In this document: one piece after another, positions 19,211-29,525 of the stretch
Layout: the number at the start of each line of letters is the position of its first letter
How positions within the stretch are numbered: the stretch's first letter is position 1
Assembly (NCBI GenBank): GCA_937967455.1
Contig: CALCJK010000007.1
Span: 62,001-126,000 of the forward strand
DNA length: 64,000 nt
Source: an uncultured bacterium
GTDB taxonomy: Bacteria > Bacteroidota > Ignavibacteria > UBA10030 > BY39
Direction of reading: 5' to 3'
Program-made: the position numbers and the translations under genes
Notes under the pieces: model-generated
Seen by the model: the letters and a program-made list of their open reading frames with translations, nothing else
Told to the model about the DNA's origin: nothing
Database searches by the model: none

Positions 19211-20602
19211 ATGACAAAATCAATCGAGAAAATACTTTTATTAACAATCGATTTCATTACTATTAATCTTGCATATATTCTATACTTCTATTTTCGTGTG
19301 GAAAGCGGTTGGTTTCAATTAATATTGAAACCAGAATTTATACTTCCAATGTTTGTAATATATTTCTACTGGTGTTTCATTTTCTTATTTGTTGGGATGT
19401 ACAGAACCTGGTTTGCTGCATCTCGTTTTGATGAGATGACAACATTATTCAAAACCTCTATTTGGGGTGTCTTAATATTATTTTTTCTGATCTTCATTGA
19501 TGATATTTCTTATCAACAAAGCTCTGCTCAACGATATTTAATATTTATATATTGGATAATATTTCTAATCTGCGTTGGTGGAGGTAGACTCTTAATAAGG
19601 AGTTTTCAAAGAAATTTACTACTCAATGGAATCGGAAGAAGAAAAACCGTCATTATTGGATACAATAATAAAGCTATAAATGTGAAAAATGAAATAGATA
19701 AAGCAAAAGCTCTGGGTCTTGATATTGTTGGATTTGTTGTCTTGAATGGTTATTCGGATAAAAACAGAAATGAAGAAATTCTTGGATCGATAAAAGATAT
19801 TGAAAATATTATAAATAAATATAATGTTAAGGAAGTAATAATTGCACTCGACAATCATGAACACGATCAGATGCTAGAAGTCATTACAAAATGCGACTTT
19901 AAAGATCTTACAATCAAAATATTACCTGATTTATACGAAATAATAAGCGGACAAGCCAGAACCAATCAGATTTATGGAATACCACTAATTGAAATTAATC
20001 CACAATTGATGCCAGAATGGGAAAGAAAGATCAAAAGGATTATAGATATTATAATTTCTTTATTATTTTTAACTTTTACACTTCCACTATCTTTAATTAT
20101 TGCGTTTGCAATCAAGCTTGATTCACGCGGTCCAGTTTTCTATCTTCAGGAAAGGGTAGGCAAAGATGAGAAGGTTTTCAAAATAATCAAATTCCGATCT
20201 ATGATTAAAAATGCAGAAGAAGAATCAGGTCCCACCTGGGCAAGTAAAAATGATCCAAGAGTTACAAGAGTAGGAAAAATTTTAAGACGCTTAAGGTTAG
20301 ATGAAATTCCACAATTTATAAATGTTTTATTAGGACATATGAGCTTAGTAGGTCCAAGACCTGAAAGACCCTATTTTGTAGAAGAATTATCAAAACAAAT
20401 TCCTCTTTATAAACGCAGATTAAGAGTTAAACCTGGTATTACAGGTTGGGCTCAGGTCAAACATAAATACGATGAAAGCATAGAAGATGTAAAGAAAAAA
20501 TTGCAATACGACATTTTCTATATTGAAAATATGTCGCTCAGAATGGATTTAAAAATTTTACTTCATACAATAGCTGTAGTTTTACTTGGTAAAGGACATT
20601 AA
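19211..20602 (+). CDS. Polyprenyl-phosphate glycosyl-1-phosphate transferase (initiating enzyme)
   Basis: The protein has 463 residues. Four or five N-terminal membrane helices are followed by a CoA-binding-like Rossmann domain (about 140-245), a re-entrant helix (about 275-300) and the catalytic domain. The last shows FKIIKFRSM, RLDEIPQFINVLLG, MSLVGPRPE and RVKPGITGWAQV. These are the defining motifs of the WbaP/PssA-type superfamily. It starts synthesis by placing the first sugar-1-phosphate on undecaprenyl phosphate at the inner membrane. All key residues (the Asp-Glu pair and the SLVGPRP loop) are present, unlike the fused homologue at 22477-24438. Confidence 0.93.
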   Translation: MTKSIEKILLLTIDFITINLAYILYFYFRVESGWFQLILKPEFILPMFVIYFYWCFIFLFVGMYRTWFAASRFDEMTTLFKTSIWGVLILFFLIFIDDISYQQSSAQRYLIFIYWIIFLICVGGGRLLIRSFQRNLLLNGIGRRKTVIIGYNNKAINVKNEIDKAKALGLDIVGFVVLNGYSDKNRNEEILGSIKDIENIINKYNVKEVIIALDNHEHDQMLEVITKCDFKDLTIKILPDLYEIISGQARTNQIYGIPLIEINPQLMPEWERKIKRIIDIIISLLFLTFTLPLSLIIAFAIKLDSRGPVFYLQERVGKDEKVFKIIKFRSMIKNAEEESGPTWASKNDPRVTRVGKILRRLRLDEIPQFINVLLGHMSLVGPRPERPYFVEELSKQIPLYKRRLRVKPGITGWAQVKHKYDESIEDVKKKLQYDIFYIENMSLRMDLKILLHTIAVVLLGKGH

Positions 20603-20639
20603 AAATATTTTATAAACAATAACTATGGAAGAAAAATTT

Positions 20640-21740
20640 ATGAATCTTCAAATGGTAGATTTAGTAAACCAATACAAAAGAATAAAACCAGAAATAGATA
20701 ATGCAATAAGTGCAGTTTTAGAATCTGGGCAGTTTATTCTTGGAAAAACCGTTAGCGAATTCGAAAATAATGTTGCTAAATATTTGGGTGTTAAACACGC
20801 AATAGGTTGCGCTTCAGGTACTGATGCTCTATTAGTTGCATTAATGGCTCTGGATATAAAAGAGGAAGATGAAGTAATTACAACTTCATTCACATTTGTG
20901 GCAACTGTAGAGACAATTGTGCTTTTAGGAGCAAAACCAGTTTATGTAGATATTGAACCAGACACATTTAATATTGACCCGACAAAAATTGAAAAAGCAA
21001 TTACAAAAAAAACAAAAGCGATTATACCAGTTCATTTATATGGACATTCTGTAGATATGGACCCAATCTTAGAAATTGCAAAAAAATATAACCTTTATAT
21101 TATCGAAGATAGCGCCCAAGCAATGGGAGCTGAATATAAAGGTAAAAAAGTTGCATCTATTGGCGATATTGGATGTATCAGCTTTTTCCCAAGCAAAAAT
21201 TTAGGCGCATATGGTGATGCTGGAATGGTAACCACCAATAATGATCAAATAGCAGAAAAATTAAGAATGATTATAGTTCACGGTTCAAAAACTCGCTATT
21301 ACCATGAATTACTCGGAGTTAACAGTCGACTCGACGCCATCCAAGCAGCAATCCTGAATGTTAAATTAAAGTACCTTGATGAATGGAATAAACTGCGCAA
21401 TGATTTCGCACAAATATATAATCAACTCTTGAATAAGGAATTTATTAGCACACCAATTATCAAACCATATGCAAAACATATATTTCACCAATACACAATT
21501 CGAGTTAAGAATCGGGACAAATTATCAGAATATTTAAAAAATAAAAATATACCACATGCAATTTATTATCCAATACCTTTACATCGTCAAACTGCTTACA
21601 AAGATCTTACTTCAACAGATTTAACATTACCAGAAACTGAAAAAGCTGCGAAAGAAGTTATTTCACTACCGATGCACACAGAATTAACTTTCGATATGCA
21701 AAAATATATATCTGACGCAATTAACTCATTTTTTCAATAA
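20640..21740 (+). CDS. DegT/DnrJ-type sugar aminotransferase
   Basis: A PLP-dependent enzyme of the DegT/DnrJ/EryC1 family, 366 residues from the ATG at 20640. That start has a GGAAG-like site 8-12 bases before it, whereas the ATG at 20625 has none. Motifs include the SGTDALLVAL substrate loop, EDSAQAMGAEYKG (the Asp that holds the pyridine nitrogen) and SFFPSKNLGAYGDAG with the Schiff-base lysine. It would aminate a keto-sugar nucleotide, plausibly the dTDP-4-keto-6-deoxy sugar made by RfbB or a 3-keto isomer from the cupin enzyme (inference). Confidence 0.92.
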   Translation: MNLQMVDLVNQYKRIKPEIDNAISAVLESGQFILGKTVSEFENNVAKYLGVKHAIGCASGTDALLVALMALDIKEEDEVITTSFTFVATVETIVLLGAKPVYVDIEPDTFNIDPTKIEKAITKKTKAIIPVHLYGHSVDMDPILEIAKKYNLYIIEDSAQAMGAEYKGKKVASIGDIGCISFFPSKNLGAYGDAGMVTTNNDQIAEKLRMIIVHGSKTRYYHELLGVNSRLDAIQAAILNVKLKYLDEWNKLRNDFAQIYNQLLNKEFISTPIIKPYAKHIFHQYTIRVKNRDKLSEYLKNKNIPHAIYYPIPLHRQTAYKDLTSTDLTLPETEKAAKEVISLPMHTELTFDMQKYISDAINSFFQ

Positions 21741-21754
21741 CTCGGATTAATATA

Positions 21755-22471
21755 ATGGCAAAAACACTTGTAGTTACACCAACATATAATGAAGCTGAAA
21801 ACATCAAGAGATTAATAGAGTCGGTACTTTCACAAGGAGATGAAATTGAAATGCTGGTAATTGATGATAACTCTCCAGATGGGACTGCTTCGATCATAAA
21901 AGAAATTATGAAATCAAACCCACGAGTTCATCTTATTGAAAGGCCGGGGAAAATGGGATTAGGAACTGCATATGTGGAAGGATTCAAGTATGCATTAAAA
22001 CGTAATTTTGAGTTTATTATAGAAATGGATGCAGATTTTTCGCATGACCCCAAAGAAATACCAAATTTATTAAAGAAGGCAGAAAATTATGATTTAGTAC
22101 TTGGCTCCAGGTATGTTGACGGAATTAGAATTTTAAATTGGCCTATTAGTAGATTATTTCTATCATACGGAGCCAGTTTATACACAAGATGGATAACTGG
22201 CTTACCGGTTAAAGATACAACAGGTGGTTTTAAATGTTTTCGAAGAAAAGTGCTTGAATCAATAGATCTGGATAAAATAAAATCAAATGGCTATGCTTTC
22301 CAGATTGAGATGAACTTCAAAGCCTGGAAAAAAGGATTCAAAATAACAGAACATCCTATAATCTTCGCAGATAGAACCTATGGAACCTCAAAAATGTCTA
22401 AAAAAATTGTATATGAAGCTATATTTTTAGTTTGGAAACTTAAATTTCAAAGTTTATTTAGAAAAATATAG
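21755..22471 (+). CDS. Polyprenol-phosphate mannose synthase-like GT2
   Basis: This 238-residue GT-A enzyme is close to Dpm1: VTPTYNEAENI at the start, VIDDNSPDGT, MDADFSHDP with the metal-binding Asp residues, GSRYVDG and DTTGGFKCFRR. There is no membrane helix, as in the soluble bacterial form. It makes polyprenyl-phosphate-linked mannose or glucose, a donor for periplasmic glycosylation. In this group such enzymes could also serve protein O-glycosylation. It lies 14 bases after the aminotransferase. Confidence 0.9.
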   Translation: MAKTLVVTPTYNEAENIKRLIESVLSQGDEIEMLVIDDNSPDGTASIIKEIMKSNPRVHLIERPGKMGLGTAYVEGFKYALKRNFEFIIEMDADFSHDPKEIPNLLKKAENYDLVLGSRYVDGIRILNWPISRLFLSYGASLYTRWITGLPVKDTTGGFKCFRRKVLESIDLDKIKSNGYAFQIEMNFKAWKKGFKITEHPIIFADRTYGTSKMSKKIVYEAIFLVWKLKFQSLFRKI

Positions 22472-22476
22472 ATTCA

Positions 22477-24438
22477 ATGCAACTCTCTATTATCATAGTA
22501 AATTTCAATGTAAGAACATTTCTTGAAAATGCTCTATATTCCATTCAAAGAGCCACCCAAGATATCGAGCATGAGATTATAGTTGTCGACAATGCATCCG
22601 ATGATGGTAGCATAGAAACTATTAAATCAAAATTTCCAGAAGTGAAACTCATTGAGAACAAAACAAACCTTGGCTTTGCAAAAGCAAATAATATAGGTTT
22701 AAAGTTTGCGTGCGGTAAATATATAGTATTACTAAATCCTGATACTATCGTTCAGGAAGACACTTTCATTTCATTGATAAAATTTTTAGACAGACATCCA
22801 GAAATTGGTATGGCTGGCTGTAAAATATTAAATCCCGATGGCACATTACAACTCGCATGTCGTAGAAGTATACCAACACCCTGGTCTGCATTTACAAAAT
22901 TTTCAGGATTAAGTAATTTATTTCCAAAATCAAAAATATTTGGCAAATATAATTTAACATACTTAAATCCAGACCAAACATATGAAGTGGAGGCAATCAG
23001 TGGCTCTTTTATGTTTTTACGAAGAGAAGTTTATGAACAGGTTGGTGGGTTAGACGAAAGTTATTTTATGTATGGCGAAGATCTGGATTGGTGTTTTAGA
23101 ATTCGCAAAATGGGATGGAAAATTTATTACTATCACCAGACCCAAATAATTCACTTCAAAGGTGAAAGTACAAAACAAAGCGATCTTAACGATTTACAAT
23201 TGTTTTACAATGCCATGCATATATTCGTCCAAAAAAATTTGAAGAAATCACTAGCATTGCATTTCTTTTTACATTTAGGAATTATTTTACATTCAATTGG
23301 AGCATTTGCACTTCGATTTCTTAAGAAATCAGTATTCTTTATAATGGATTGGGTCTTTATTTTATTATCACTTGCTATTTCATTTTATCTAAGATTCGGA
23401 CGAATATCATTACCTGATTATGCTATAATTCCTATTCTTATAATTCCAGGTGCTATAACGACATCTGTAATTTATTTTTTGGGTGGATATACAAAAAACA
23501 AATACTCAATCCCACGAACCACATCTGCAATTATATTAAGTTATTTGATTATATCTTCATTAACATTTTTCTTTAAAGAATTTGCTTTCAGCAGAATTGT
23601 AGTATTGTATTCTCTAATAGTATCTCTCATCTTATTAATTTCCTGGAGGATATTTATCAAAATTTTATTAAGATACAGCAAATCTGCACGTGGAGGGATT
23701 TTTGGTAGAAAAACATTAATTGTTGGAACAAGTGAGATTGCGCAACAGCTCAGCAAAAAATTAAGAAATCTGATTACGGACGGATATGATGTGGTAGGAT
23801 ATGTCGATGTTACAAGAAAAAATGTTGGAAATTCGATGAACGGAGTTAAAATTGTTGGAAGTATTGATAATATAAATAAAATCATAATTGATAATAAAAT
23901 CAGCGATGTGATATTTTCTACTGATTGCCTTTCTTATAAAGAAATTTTCAATGTAATCTCTAAAGCAAAAAACCTGGGTGTAAACTTCAGAATGCTACCG
24001 AGCAATTTAGAAGTTATAATAGGCAAAACACATATTGATAATCTGATTCATATTCCATTAGTAGATATAAATTACAGGCTAGAATCTAAAGGATATCAAA
24101 TAATAAAACGAGCTTTTGATATTTTATTTGGAATTTTGATGATTCTAATATTTGCACCTACAAAACGAGGATTTAAGGAAAAAATTTCTTATAATTTATT
24201 CTGGAAAGTTCTTCTTGGAAAGTATAGTTTAGTAGGTTTACCGTTAAATTTCACTATAAAGAACTCTCCAAAAGTTAGCTTTATAAAACCTGGCATAACA
24301 GGTATCGCACAGCTGGATATAAGAGAAAACTTATCAGATGAAGAAGTTGAAAATTACATAATATATTATTCAAAGAATTATTCACCACTACTTGATTTAG
24401 AAATATTAATAAAATGGTTAAATAACAAATTGAGGTAA
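22477..24438 (+). CDS. GT2 glycosyltransferase fused to degenerate glycosylphosphotransferase-like region
   Basis: The protein has 653 residues in two halves. The N-terminal half (1 to about 265) is a complete rhamnosyltransferase-like GT2 domain: [32 protein letters not shown] and [15 protein letters not shown]. The second half has four membrane helices (about 285-400), a Rossmann CoA-binding-like domain (about 410-530) and a shortened glycosylphosphotransferase-like tail (about 545-653). The tail keeps YSLVGLP and [11 protein letters not shown] but lacks the KFRSM and LDEIPQ segments that hold the catalytic Asp-Glu in the intact enzyme at 19211. The tail is therefore probably not catalytic and may serve as a membrane anchor or scaffold (inference). 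It sits at the end of the polysaccharide gene run. Confidence 0.85.
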   Translation: MQLSIIIVNFNVRTFLENALYSIQRATQDIEHEIIVVDNASDDGSIETIKSKFPEVKLIENKTNLGFAKANNIGLKFACGKYIVLLNPDTIVQEDTFISLIKFLDRHPEIGMAGCKILNPDGTLQLACRRSIPTPWSAFTKFSGLSNLFPKSKIFGKYNLTYLNPDQTYEVEAISGSFMFLRREVYEQVGGLDESYFMYGEDLDWCFRIRKMGWKIYYYHQTQIIHFKGESTKQSDLNDLQLFYNAMHIFVQKNLKKSLALHFFLHLGIILHSIGAFALRFLKKSVFFIMDWVFILLSLAISFYLRFGRISLPDYAIIPILIIPGAITTSVIYFLGGYTKNKYSIPRTTSAIILSYLIISSLTFFFKEFAFSRIVVLYSLIVSLILLISWRIFIKILLRYSKSARGGIFGRKTLIVGTSEIAQQLSKKLRNLITDGYDVVGYVDVTRKNVGNSMNGVKIVGSIDNINKIIIDNKISDVIFSTDCLSYKEIFNVISKAKNLGVNFRMLPSNLEVIIGKTHIDNLIHIPLVDINYRLESKGYQIIKRAFDILFGILMILIFAPTKRGFKEKISYNLFWKVLLGKYSLVGLPLNFTIKNSPKVSFIKPGITGIAQLDIRENLSDEEVENYIIYYSKNYSPLLDLEILIKWLNNKLR

Positions 24439-24440
24439 TT

Positions 24441-25391
24441 ATGGCTAAAACAATATTGGATTTTGAAAAACCAATTATTGAATTAGAACAAAAAATAGAG
24501 GAAATGAAAAAATTGGGAGAGAGTATTGATTTAAAAAATGAGATTAAAAATCTTGAAAACAAATTAGAAGAAATGCGAAAAAACATCTACAAAAATTTGA
24601 CACGCTGGCAAAGAGTACAAATTGCCCGCCATCCTGAAAGACCTTATACACTTGATTATATTCAAATGATGACTACCGAATTTGTAGAGTTGCATGGTGA
24701 TAGAAATTTCAGGGACGACAAAGCTGTTGTTGGTGGTTTCGCCTTATTAGGTGAAGAACCTGTTATGATCATTGGAACGCAAAAAGGGCGTGACACCAAA
24801 CAAAATCTTTATCGAAATTTTGGTATGCCAAATCCAGAAGGATATCGAAAAGGATTAAGATTGATGAAATTAGCAGCTAAGTTCAAAAGACCTGTAATAA
24901 CAATGCTTGATACACCAGGAGCCTTTCCAGGTATAGAAGCAGAAGAAAGAGGACAAGCAGAAGCAATTTCACGAAATATTTATGAGATGACTCAACTCCC
25001 CACACCAATAATTGTGACAATAATTGGAGAAGGTGCTTCAGGTGGCGCGTTAGGATTAGGCGTTGGCGATCGAGTCTTAATGCAAGAAAATTGTTGGTTC
25101 TCAGTTATTGCCCCAGAATCCTGTTCAAGTATTTTATGGAGAAGTTGGGATTATAAAGAGCAAGCAGCAGAAGCACTTAAACTCACAGCACAAGATTTAC
25201 TTGAACAAAAAATTATCGACAGGATAATCCCAGAACCCTTCGGCGGCGCACACAGAGATCCACAACAAGCTGCTCGAACTCTGAAGGATATACTCCTGGA
25301 AGAGTTAAAAAAACTAAAAAAGATTCCAATTCCAAAACTTATAGAAAAAAGAATCGAAAAATATTCTAAAATGGGAGATTGGGAAGAATAA
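24441..25391 (+). CDS. accA: Acetyl-CoA carboxylase carboxyltransferase alpha subunit
   Basis: The protein has 316 residues, the normal length for AccA. An N-terminal helical part (coiled, about 1-50) precedes the crotonase-fold domain with [34 protein letters not shown] and [17 protein letters not shown], which form the acyl-CoA and biotin sites. It works with AccD (not in the window) to carboxylate acetyl-CoA for fatty acid synthesis. It lies 2 bases after the GT2 fusion gene and abuts the thioesterase gene. Confidence 0.97.
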   Translation: MAKTILDFEKPIIELEQKIEEMKKLGESIDLKNEIKNLENKLEEMRKNIYKNLTRWQRVQIARHPERPYTLDYIQMMTTEFVELHGDRNFRDDKAVVGGFALLGEEPVMIIGTQKGRDTKQNLYRNFGMPNPEGYRKGLRLMKLAAKFKRPVITMLDTPGAFPGIEAEERGQAEAISRNIYEMTQLPTPIIVTIIGEGASGGALGLGVGDRVLMQENCWFSVIAPESCSSILWRSWDYKEQAAEALKLTAQDLLEQKIIDRIIPEPFGGAHRDPQQAARTLKDILLEELKKLKKIPIPKLIEKRIEKYSKMGDWEE

Positions 25392-25808
25392 ATGGGATTA
25401 TCAAATATCATAAATATCCGAGTTCGCTATGCAGAAACTGATCAAATGAAAGTTGTATACTATGCTAACTACTTTGTCTATTTTGAAAGTGGACGGAGTG
25501 AACTCTTGCGCTCAATAGGACTTCCCTACTCAGAACTGGAAAAGCTTGGCTATATTCTACCAGTAATTGAAGCATATGCAAAATATTATAAATCTGCTTC
25601 ATACGACGACATTTTAGAAATTAAAACTATTTTAGAAAAAAATAACTATATTAAAATTAAGTTATCGTACGAGGTACGAACTCATTCAAATGGCGAATTA
25701 ATTGCAGAGGGATACACAATTCACGGGTTCATAGATTCAAAGACTAAAAAACCAAAGCGTGCACCAGAGATCTTTATTAAAGCAATTGAAAAATACTCAG
25801 AAAGATAA
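25392..25808 (+). CDS. YbgC-like acyl-CoA thioesterase (hotdog fold)
   Basis: This 138-residue protein has the 4-hydroxybenzoyl-CoA thioesterase motif RYAETDQMKVVYYANY near the N-terminus, including the Asp that activates water. The long central helix beginning FVYFESGRSELLRSIG is also present. Members hydrolyse acyl-CoA or acyl-ACP thioesters, often near lipid or Tol-Pal genes. It begins directly after the accA stop codon, a fit with lipid metabolism. Confidence 0.9.
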   Translation: MGLSNIINIRVRYAETDQMKVVYYANYFVYFESGRSELLRSIGLPYSELEKLGYILPVIEAYAKYYKSASYDDILEIKTILEKNNYIKIKLSYEVRTHSNGELIAEGYTIHGFIDSKTKKPKRAPEIFIKAIEKYSER

Positions 25809-25811
25809 AAA

Positions 25812-25988
25812 ATGTTTCCTAAAGAACTTATCGATTTACTAATTTGTCCAAAATGCGGTGAAAAAGTAAAATATTTTGAAGAAGAAAATTACCTATACTG
25901 TGATGCCTGTGGAAAAAAGTACAATATAATTGATGACATTCCAATAATGACTATCGACGAGGAGGAAAATGGATCCAATATTAAATGA
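25812..25988 (+). CDS. Small Trm112-like zinc-ribbon protein
   Basis: A 58-residue gene from the ATG at 25812 to the TGA at 25986-25988. It reads MFPKELIDLLICPKCG and then a second Cys pair (CDACGKKY) with the IIDDIPIM end that marks the Trm112/YcaR family. The two CxxC pairs (C12, C15 and C30, C33) form one zinc-ribbon-like site. Family members are small partners of methyltransferases or other enzymes. It starts 3 bases after the thioesterase stop and its end overlaps nadC by 20 bases. The AGGAGG ribosome site for nadC lies within its coding sequence, so the overlap is used. Confidence 0.85.
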   Translation: MFPKELIDLLICPKCGEKVKYFEEENYLYCDACGKKYNIIDDIPIMTIDEEENGSNIK

Positions 25989-26832
25989 TTCAAGGATATC
26001 ACGCATAATCCAGGAAGCACTAATAGAAGATATAGGTTTAGGTGATATTACAACTGAAGCGATAATAACAAACGAAATAAGCGGAGTAGCCGAGATTATC
26101 TTAAAGCAAAATGCAATCATTGCTGGATTAGATATTGCTGAACTAGTTTTCAGATTTATTGATCCAGAAATAATTTTTGTAAAATTTCATAATGATGGAG
26201 AATTTCTACCAGGGAACACTATAGTTGGAAAAATTGAAGGAAATTTAACAAGTATTCTAAAAGGGGAAAGAACCGCCCTCAATTTTATGCAAAGAATGAG
26301 TGGAATTGCTACAATTACCCGTCAATTTGTAAATCTAATTAAAGATACAAATGCAAAAATTACTGATACTCGAAAAACTGCACCTGGACTTAGATTAATT
26401 GATAAACTTGCTGTTAAAATAGGAGGTGGTACAAACCATCGCTTTGGACTGGACGATATGATATTAATCAAGGATAATCATATTGCTGCTGCAGGTGGAA
26501 TCTCGAACGCTCTTAATAAATGTCTGGATTACTTAAAAAATTCAAAGATGAAAATCAAAGTTGAAATTGAGACTAAAAACATAGAAGAAGTAAAAGAGGT
26601 TTTAAAAATTGGAAATATTGATAGAATTATGCTCGATAACTTCAAAATCGAGCAAATGGCAGAAGCGGTAAAACTTATTGATAAAAAATTTGAAGTTGAA
26701 GCATCAGGGAATATTAATTTAGAAAATGTACTTCGAGTAGCACAAACAGGTGTAGATTTTATCTCTATTGGCTACCTGACTCACTCCCCAAAAGCAGTTG
26801 ATATATCTATGGAAATTGTGAGAACACGCTAA
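25969..26832 (+). CDS. nadC: Quinolinate phosphoribosyltransferase
   Basis: The 287-residue enzyme is the normal length for NadC. Visible motifs are EDIGLGDITTEAI at the N-terminus, GERTALNFMQRMSGIAT, DTRKTAPGLR, KIGGGTNHRFGLDDMILIKDNH and EASGNI near the end. These give the quinolinate and PRPP site of the NAD de novo pathway. An AGGAGG site ends 3 bases before the ATG and lies inside the preceding small gene. No nadA or nadB is visible in the window. Confidence 0.97.
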   Translation: MDPILNDSRISRIIQEALIEDIGLGDITTEAIITNEISGVAEIILKQNAIIAGLDIAELVFRFIDPEIIFVKFHNDGEFLPGNTIVGKIEGNLTSILKGERTALNFMQRMSGIATITRQFVNLIKDTNAKITDTRKTAPGLRLIDKLAVKIGGGTNHRFGLDDMILIKDNHIAAAGGISNALNKCLDYLKNSKMKIKVEIETKNIEEVKEVLKIGNIDRIMLDNFKIEQMAEAVKLIDKKFEVEASGNINLENVLRVAQTGVDFISIGYLTHSPKAVDISMEIVRTR

Positions 26833-26847
26833 CAAATCGTAATAATA

Positions 26848-28299
26848 ATGTTTGATAAAATTAAGCAAATAAGTAAAGATACTTTAATTTACGGGACAAG
26901 TACGATTATTGGTAGATTATTAAACTTTATTCTGGTCCCAATTTACACTAATTTCCTTTCACCTCAGGATTATGGAATTACAGCTTATTTATATTCTTTA
27001 ATTGCATTTCTGAACGTGATTTACAATTATGGAATGGAAACTGCATATTTAAAGTACTCATCAACACTGGAAATAGGCAATAAAAAACAGAACTTCAGTG
27101 TACCTTTCCTCTCAATAACTATCACATCAATAATTTTCTCAGGCTTAATTATAATATTTTCTGAAAATATAACAATACTAATTGATATCAATTCGAACTT
27201 AAAAACTATTATTACTTACTCTGCATTAATTCTATTAACTGATGCAATGGCAATAATTCCATTTGCATTACTCAGACAGGAGAAGAAAGCATGGAATTTT
27301 GCAACATTAAAATTCATTAATATCTTCATCAACGTTTGTTTTAACATAATATTCTTAATATTTCTTCGCAAAGGAATCGAAGGAATTTTCTTAAGCAGTT
27401 TATTAGCTTCAACAATAACCCTGATTCTCTTAATTCCAACAATATTAAAACATTTTACAATAAAGTTTTCACCAATTTTATATACAAATTTACTCAAATT
27501 CGGTTTACCATCTTTACCAGCCGGTCTTGCCGCTATGATGCTTCAGGTAATTGATCGTCCTATATTACGTCTTCTCACCAACGATCAAACAGTTGGTATT
27601 TATCAGGCTAACTATCGACTCGGAATTTTCATGATGTTAGTAGTTTCAATGTTCGATTATGCCTGGAAACCGTTCTTTTTTTCACAATCAAAAGAAGAAA
27701 ATGCTAAAATTCTTTTTGCAAGAATAGCTTCTTACTTTTTACTGCTAATGTGTTTTGTTTTAATCTTCTTCACTCTATTTATTAACGATATAGTAGCAAT
27801 TAAAATGTTTAACCGATTTATAATTCATCCAGATTATTGGTCGGGACTACATATTGTTCCCATCATACTTGCAGCATACTTATTCAACGGTTTAGCATTA
27901 ATTTTCTCTTCAGGAATATATATCCAAAAAAAAACATATTTCTTACCAATTACAACAATAACAAGTGCTTTATTTAACATTGTTTGTAATTTTTTGTTAA
28001 TACCAATTCTCGGAATCACAGGTGCTGCATTAGCTACACTAATCAGCTACTTTGTGATGGCTCTGTTAAACCTCTTTTTTTCTCAGAGGATTTATAAAAT
28101 TCAATATGAATATTCAAGATTTTTCAAATCAATTTTTGTTACAACTTTTTTAGTTTTAATATATAGCATTTTCCAACAACATTTAAGTTCTTTTCCAATC
28201 AAATTATTAATTCTTATTACATTTCCTATCCTTTTATACATCATGAAGTACTTTGAAAAAGAAGAACTAAATTATCTTAAAAGTTTTTTAAGTAATTAA
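26848..28299 (+). CDS. Second polysaccharide flippase-like membrane protein
   Basis: This 483-residue protein has about 12-14 membrane helices and the polysaccharide-transport start TIIGRLLNFILVPIYTNFLSP, followed by the DYGITAYLYS motif. It belongs to the MATE-like/MOP flippase superfamily. It is not close to the Wzx-like protein at 14188, so it probably moves a different lipid-linked glycan, possibly one used for protein glycosylation or lipopolysaccharide (inference). The gap after nadC is 15 bases, so it may share that transcript. Confidence 0.88.
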   Translation: MFDKIKQISKDTLIYGTSTIIGRLLNFILVPIYTNFLSPQDYGITAYLYSLIAFLNVIYNYGMETAYLKYSSTLEIGNKKQNFSVPFLSITITSIIFSGLIIIFSENITILIDINSNLKTIITYSALILLTDAMAIIPFALLRQEKKAWNFATLKFINIFINVCFNIIFLIFLRKGIEGIFLSSLLASTITLILLIPTILKHFTIKFSPILYTNLLKFGLPSLPAGLAAMMLQVIDRPILRLLTNDQTVGIYQANYRLGIFMMLVVSMFDYAWKPFFFSQSKEENAKILFARIASYFLLLMCFVLIFFTLFINDIVAIKMFNRFIIHPDYWSGLHIVPIILAAYLFNGLALIFSSGIYIQKKTYFLPITTITSALFNIVCNFLLIPILGITGAALATLISYFVMALLNLFFSQRIYKIQYEYSRFFKSIFVTTFLVLIYSIFQQHLSSFPIKLLILITFPILLYIMKYFEKEELNYLKSFLSN

Positions 28300-28364
28300 A
28301 CATTTATTTAGTTTATCATTCCAATTTTTATTATATTATTTAAAGAAAATTAATATTTAATCAT

Positions 28365-29432
28365 ATGTTTGAAAAATTAGATAAAATAAAAAAGAGATTT
28401 GAAGAGCTAACACATTTACTAAGCGATAACGAGATTATTAACAATCAGGAAAAATATCGCCAATTAAACAAAGAATATAGCGACTTATCTGAAATAGTTA
28501 AGGTGTACGATTCTTATTTAAAATCGAAAGAAGAGCTAAGTGGCATTGATGAATTATTAGATAACCCTACCGATAACGAGATAAAAGAATTTGCTAAAAC
28601 TGAAAAAGAAGAATTAGAGAAAAAAATAGAAATATTAGAAGAAGAACTTAAATCTCTTTTAATACCCAAAGATCCAAATGATTCCAGAAATTGTATTTTA
28701 GAAATTAGAGCAGGAACAGGCGGTGATGAAGCAGGACTTTTTGCTGGCGACTTATATAGGATGTATACAAAATACGCTGAAAAAAATGGTTGGAAGGTTG
28801 AATTAATTGACTTTAATGAAGGATCAAAAGGTGGGTTTAAAGAAATAGTAATGAGAATAAGTGGTGAAAACGCTTACGGTAAGTTAAAGTATGAAAGTGG
28901 AGTTCATAGAGTGCAGAGAGTACCTGAAACTGAAGCACAGGGTCGAATTCATACTTCAGCTGCAACTGTTGCAGTTTTGCCAGAGGTTGAAGATGTGGAA
29001 GTTGAAATAAATCCAGCAGATTTAGAATTTGATACATATAGATCTGGAGGTAAGGGTGGTCAAAATGTTAACAAGGTAGAAACTGCTGTAAGAATCACAC
29101 ATAAACCCTCAGGAATTGTGGTTGCCTGTCAGCAAGAGCGCTCACAGTTAAAAAACCGTGAATTAGCAATGAAAATGCTAAGAGCAAAGCTGTATGAATT
29201 AAAAATAAAAGAACAAGAAAACGAAATAACTGAGAAAAGACGTTTAATGGTAAAATCTGGAGATAGAAGCGAAAAAATCAGAACATACAATTTCCCACAA
29301 AACAGAGTTACTGATCATCGTATTGGACTAACACTTTATAACTTGAGTGAGTTTATAGATGGTAAGATTGATGAGATGATCGAACAACTACAACTTGCAG
29401 AGAAAACAGAAAAATTAGCAAACGCAGATTAA
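28365..29432 (+). CDS. prfA: Peptide chain release factor 1
   Basis: The 355-residue protein has an N-terminal helical domain, the RF1-type recognition segment ([14 protein letters not shown], so the PxT tripeptide is PET) and the universal GGQ loop ([10 protein letters not shown]). PxT rather than SPF shows RF1, which reads UAA and UAG, rather than RF2. The C-terminal domain ends in KLANAD. It is the last gene before the bidirectional terminator. Confidence 0.97.
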   Translation: MFEKLDKIKKRFEELTHLLSDNEIINNQEKYRQLNKEYSDLSEIVKVYDSYLKSKEELSGIDELLDNPTDNEIKEFAKTEKEELEKKIEILEEELKSLLIPKDPNDSRNCILEIRAGTGGDEAGLFAGDLYRMYTKYAEKNGWKVELIDFNEGSKGGFKEIVMRISGENAYGKLKYESGVHRVQRVPETEAQGRIHTSAATVAVLPEVEDVEVEINPADLEFDTYRSGGKGGQNVNKVETAVRITHKPSGIVVACQQERSQLKNRELAMKMLRAKLYELKIKEQENEITEKRRLMVKSGDRSEKIRTYNFPQNRVTDHRIGLTLYNLSEFIDGKIDEMIEQLQLAEKTEKLANAD

Positions 29433-29469
29433 CAGGATTATTAATAATTTAAAACTAAATTAAAAAAAT

Positions 29470-29509
29470 AAGAGCCGATTCACAATAGAACCGGCTCTTA
29501 TTTTTTTTT
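29470..29509. terminator. Bidirectional terminator between prfA and the surface-protein region
   Basis: Arms AAGAGCCG (29470-29477) and CGGCTCTT (29492-29499) can be extended inward by three more pairs past one mismatch. Nine T follow on the plus side (29501-29509), and seven A precede it (29463-29469), which gives a T run on the minus strand. It serves both converging gene runs. Confidence 0.92.
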
Positions 29510-29525
29510 CACTTCTTATTTGATA

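Noticed and set aside
22477-24438. Calling the GT2 fusion gene a pseudogene.
   Set aside because: The frame is open for 653 codons, the GT2 half is intact, and the shortened tail ends cleanly 2 bases before accA.
8758-28299. A single operon from the promoter at 8758 to the flippase gene ending at 28299.
   Set aside because: Junctions are close throughout, but the gap at 10324-10392 and the change to housekeeping genes at 24441 leave room for internal promoters; the sequence alone does not decide.
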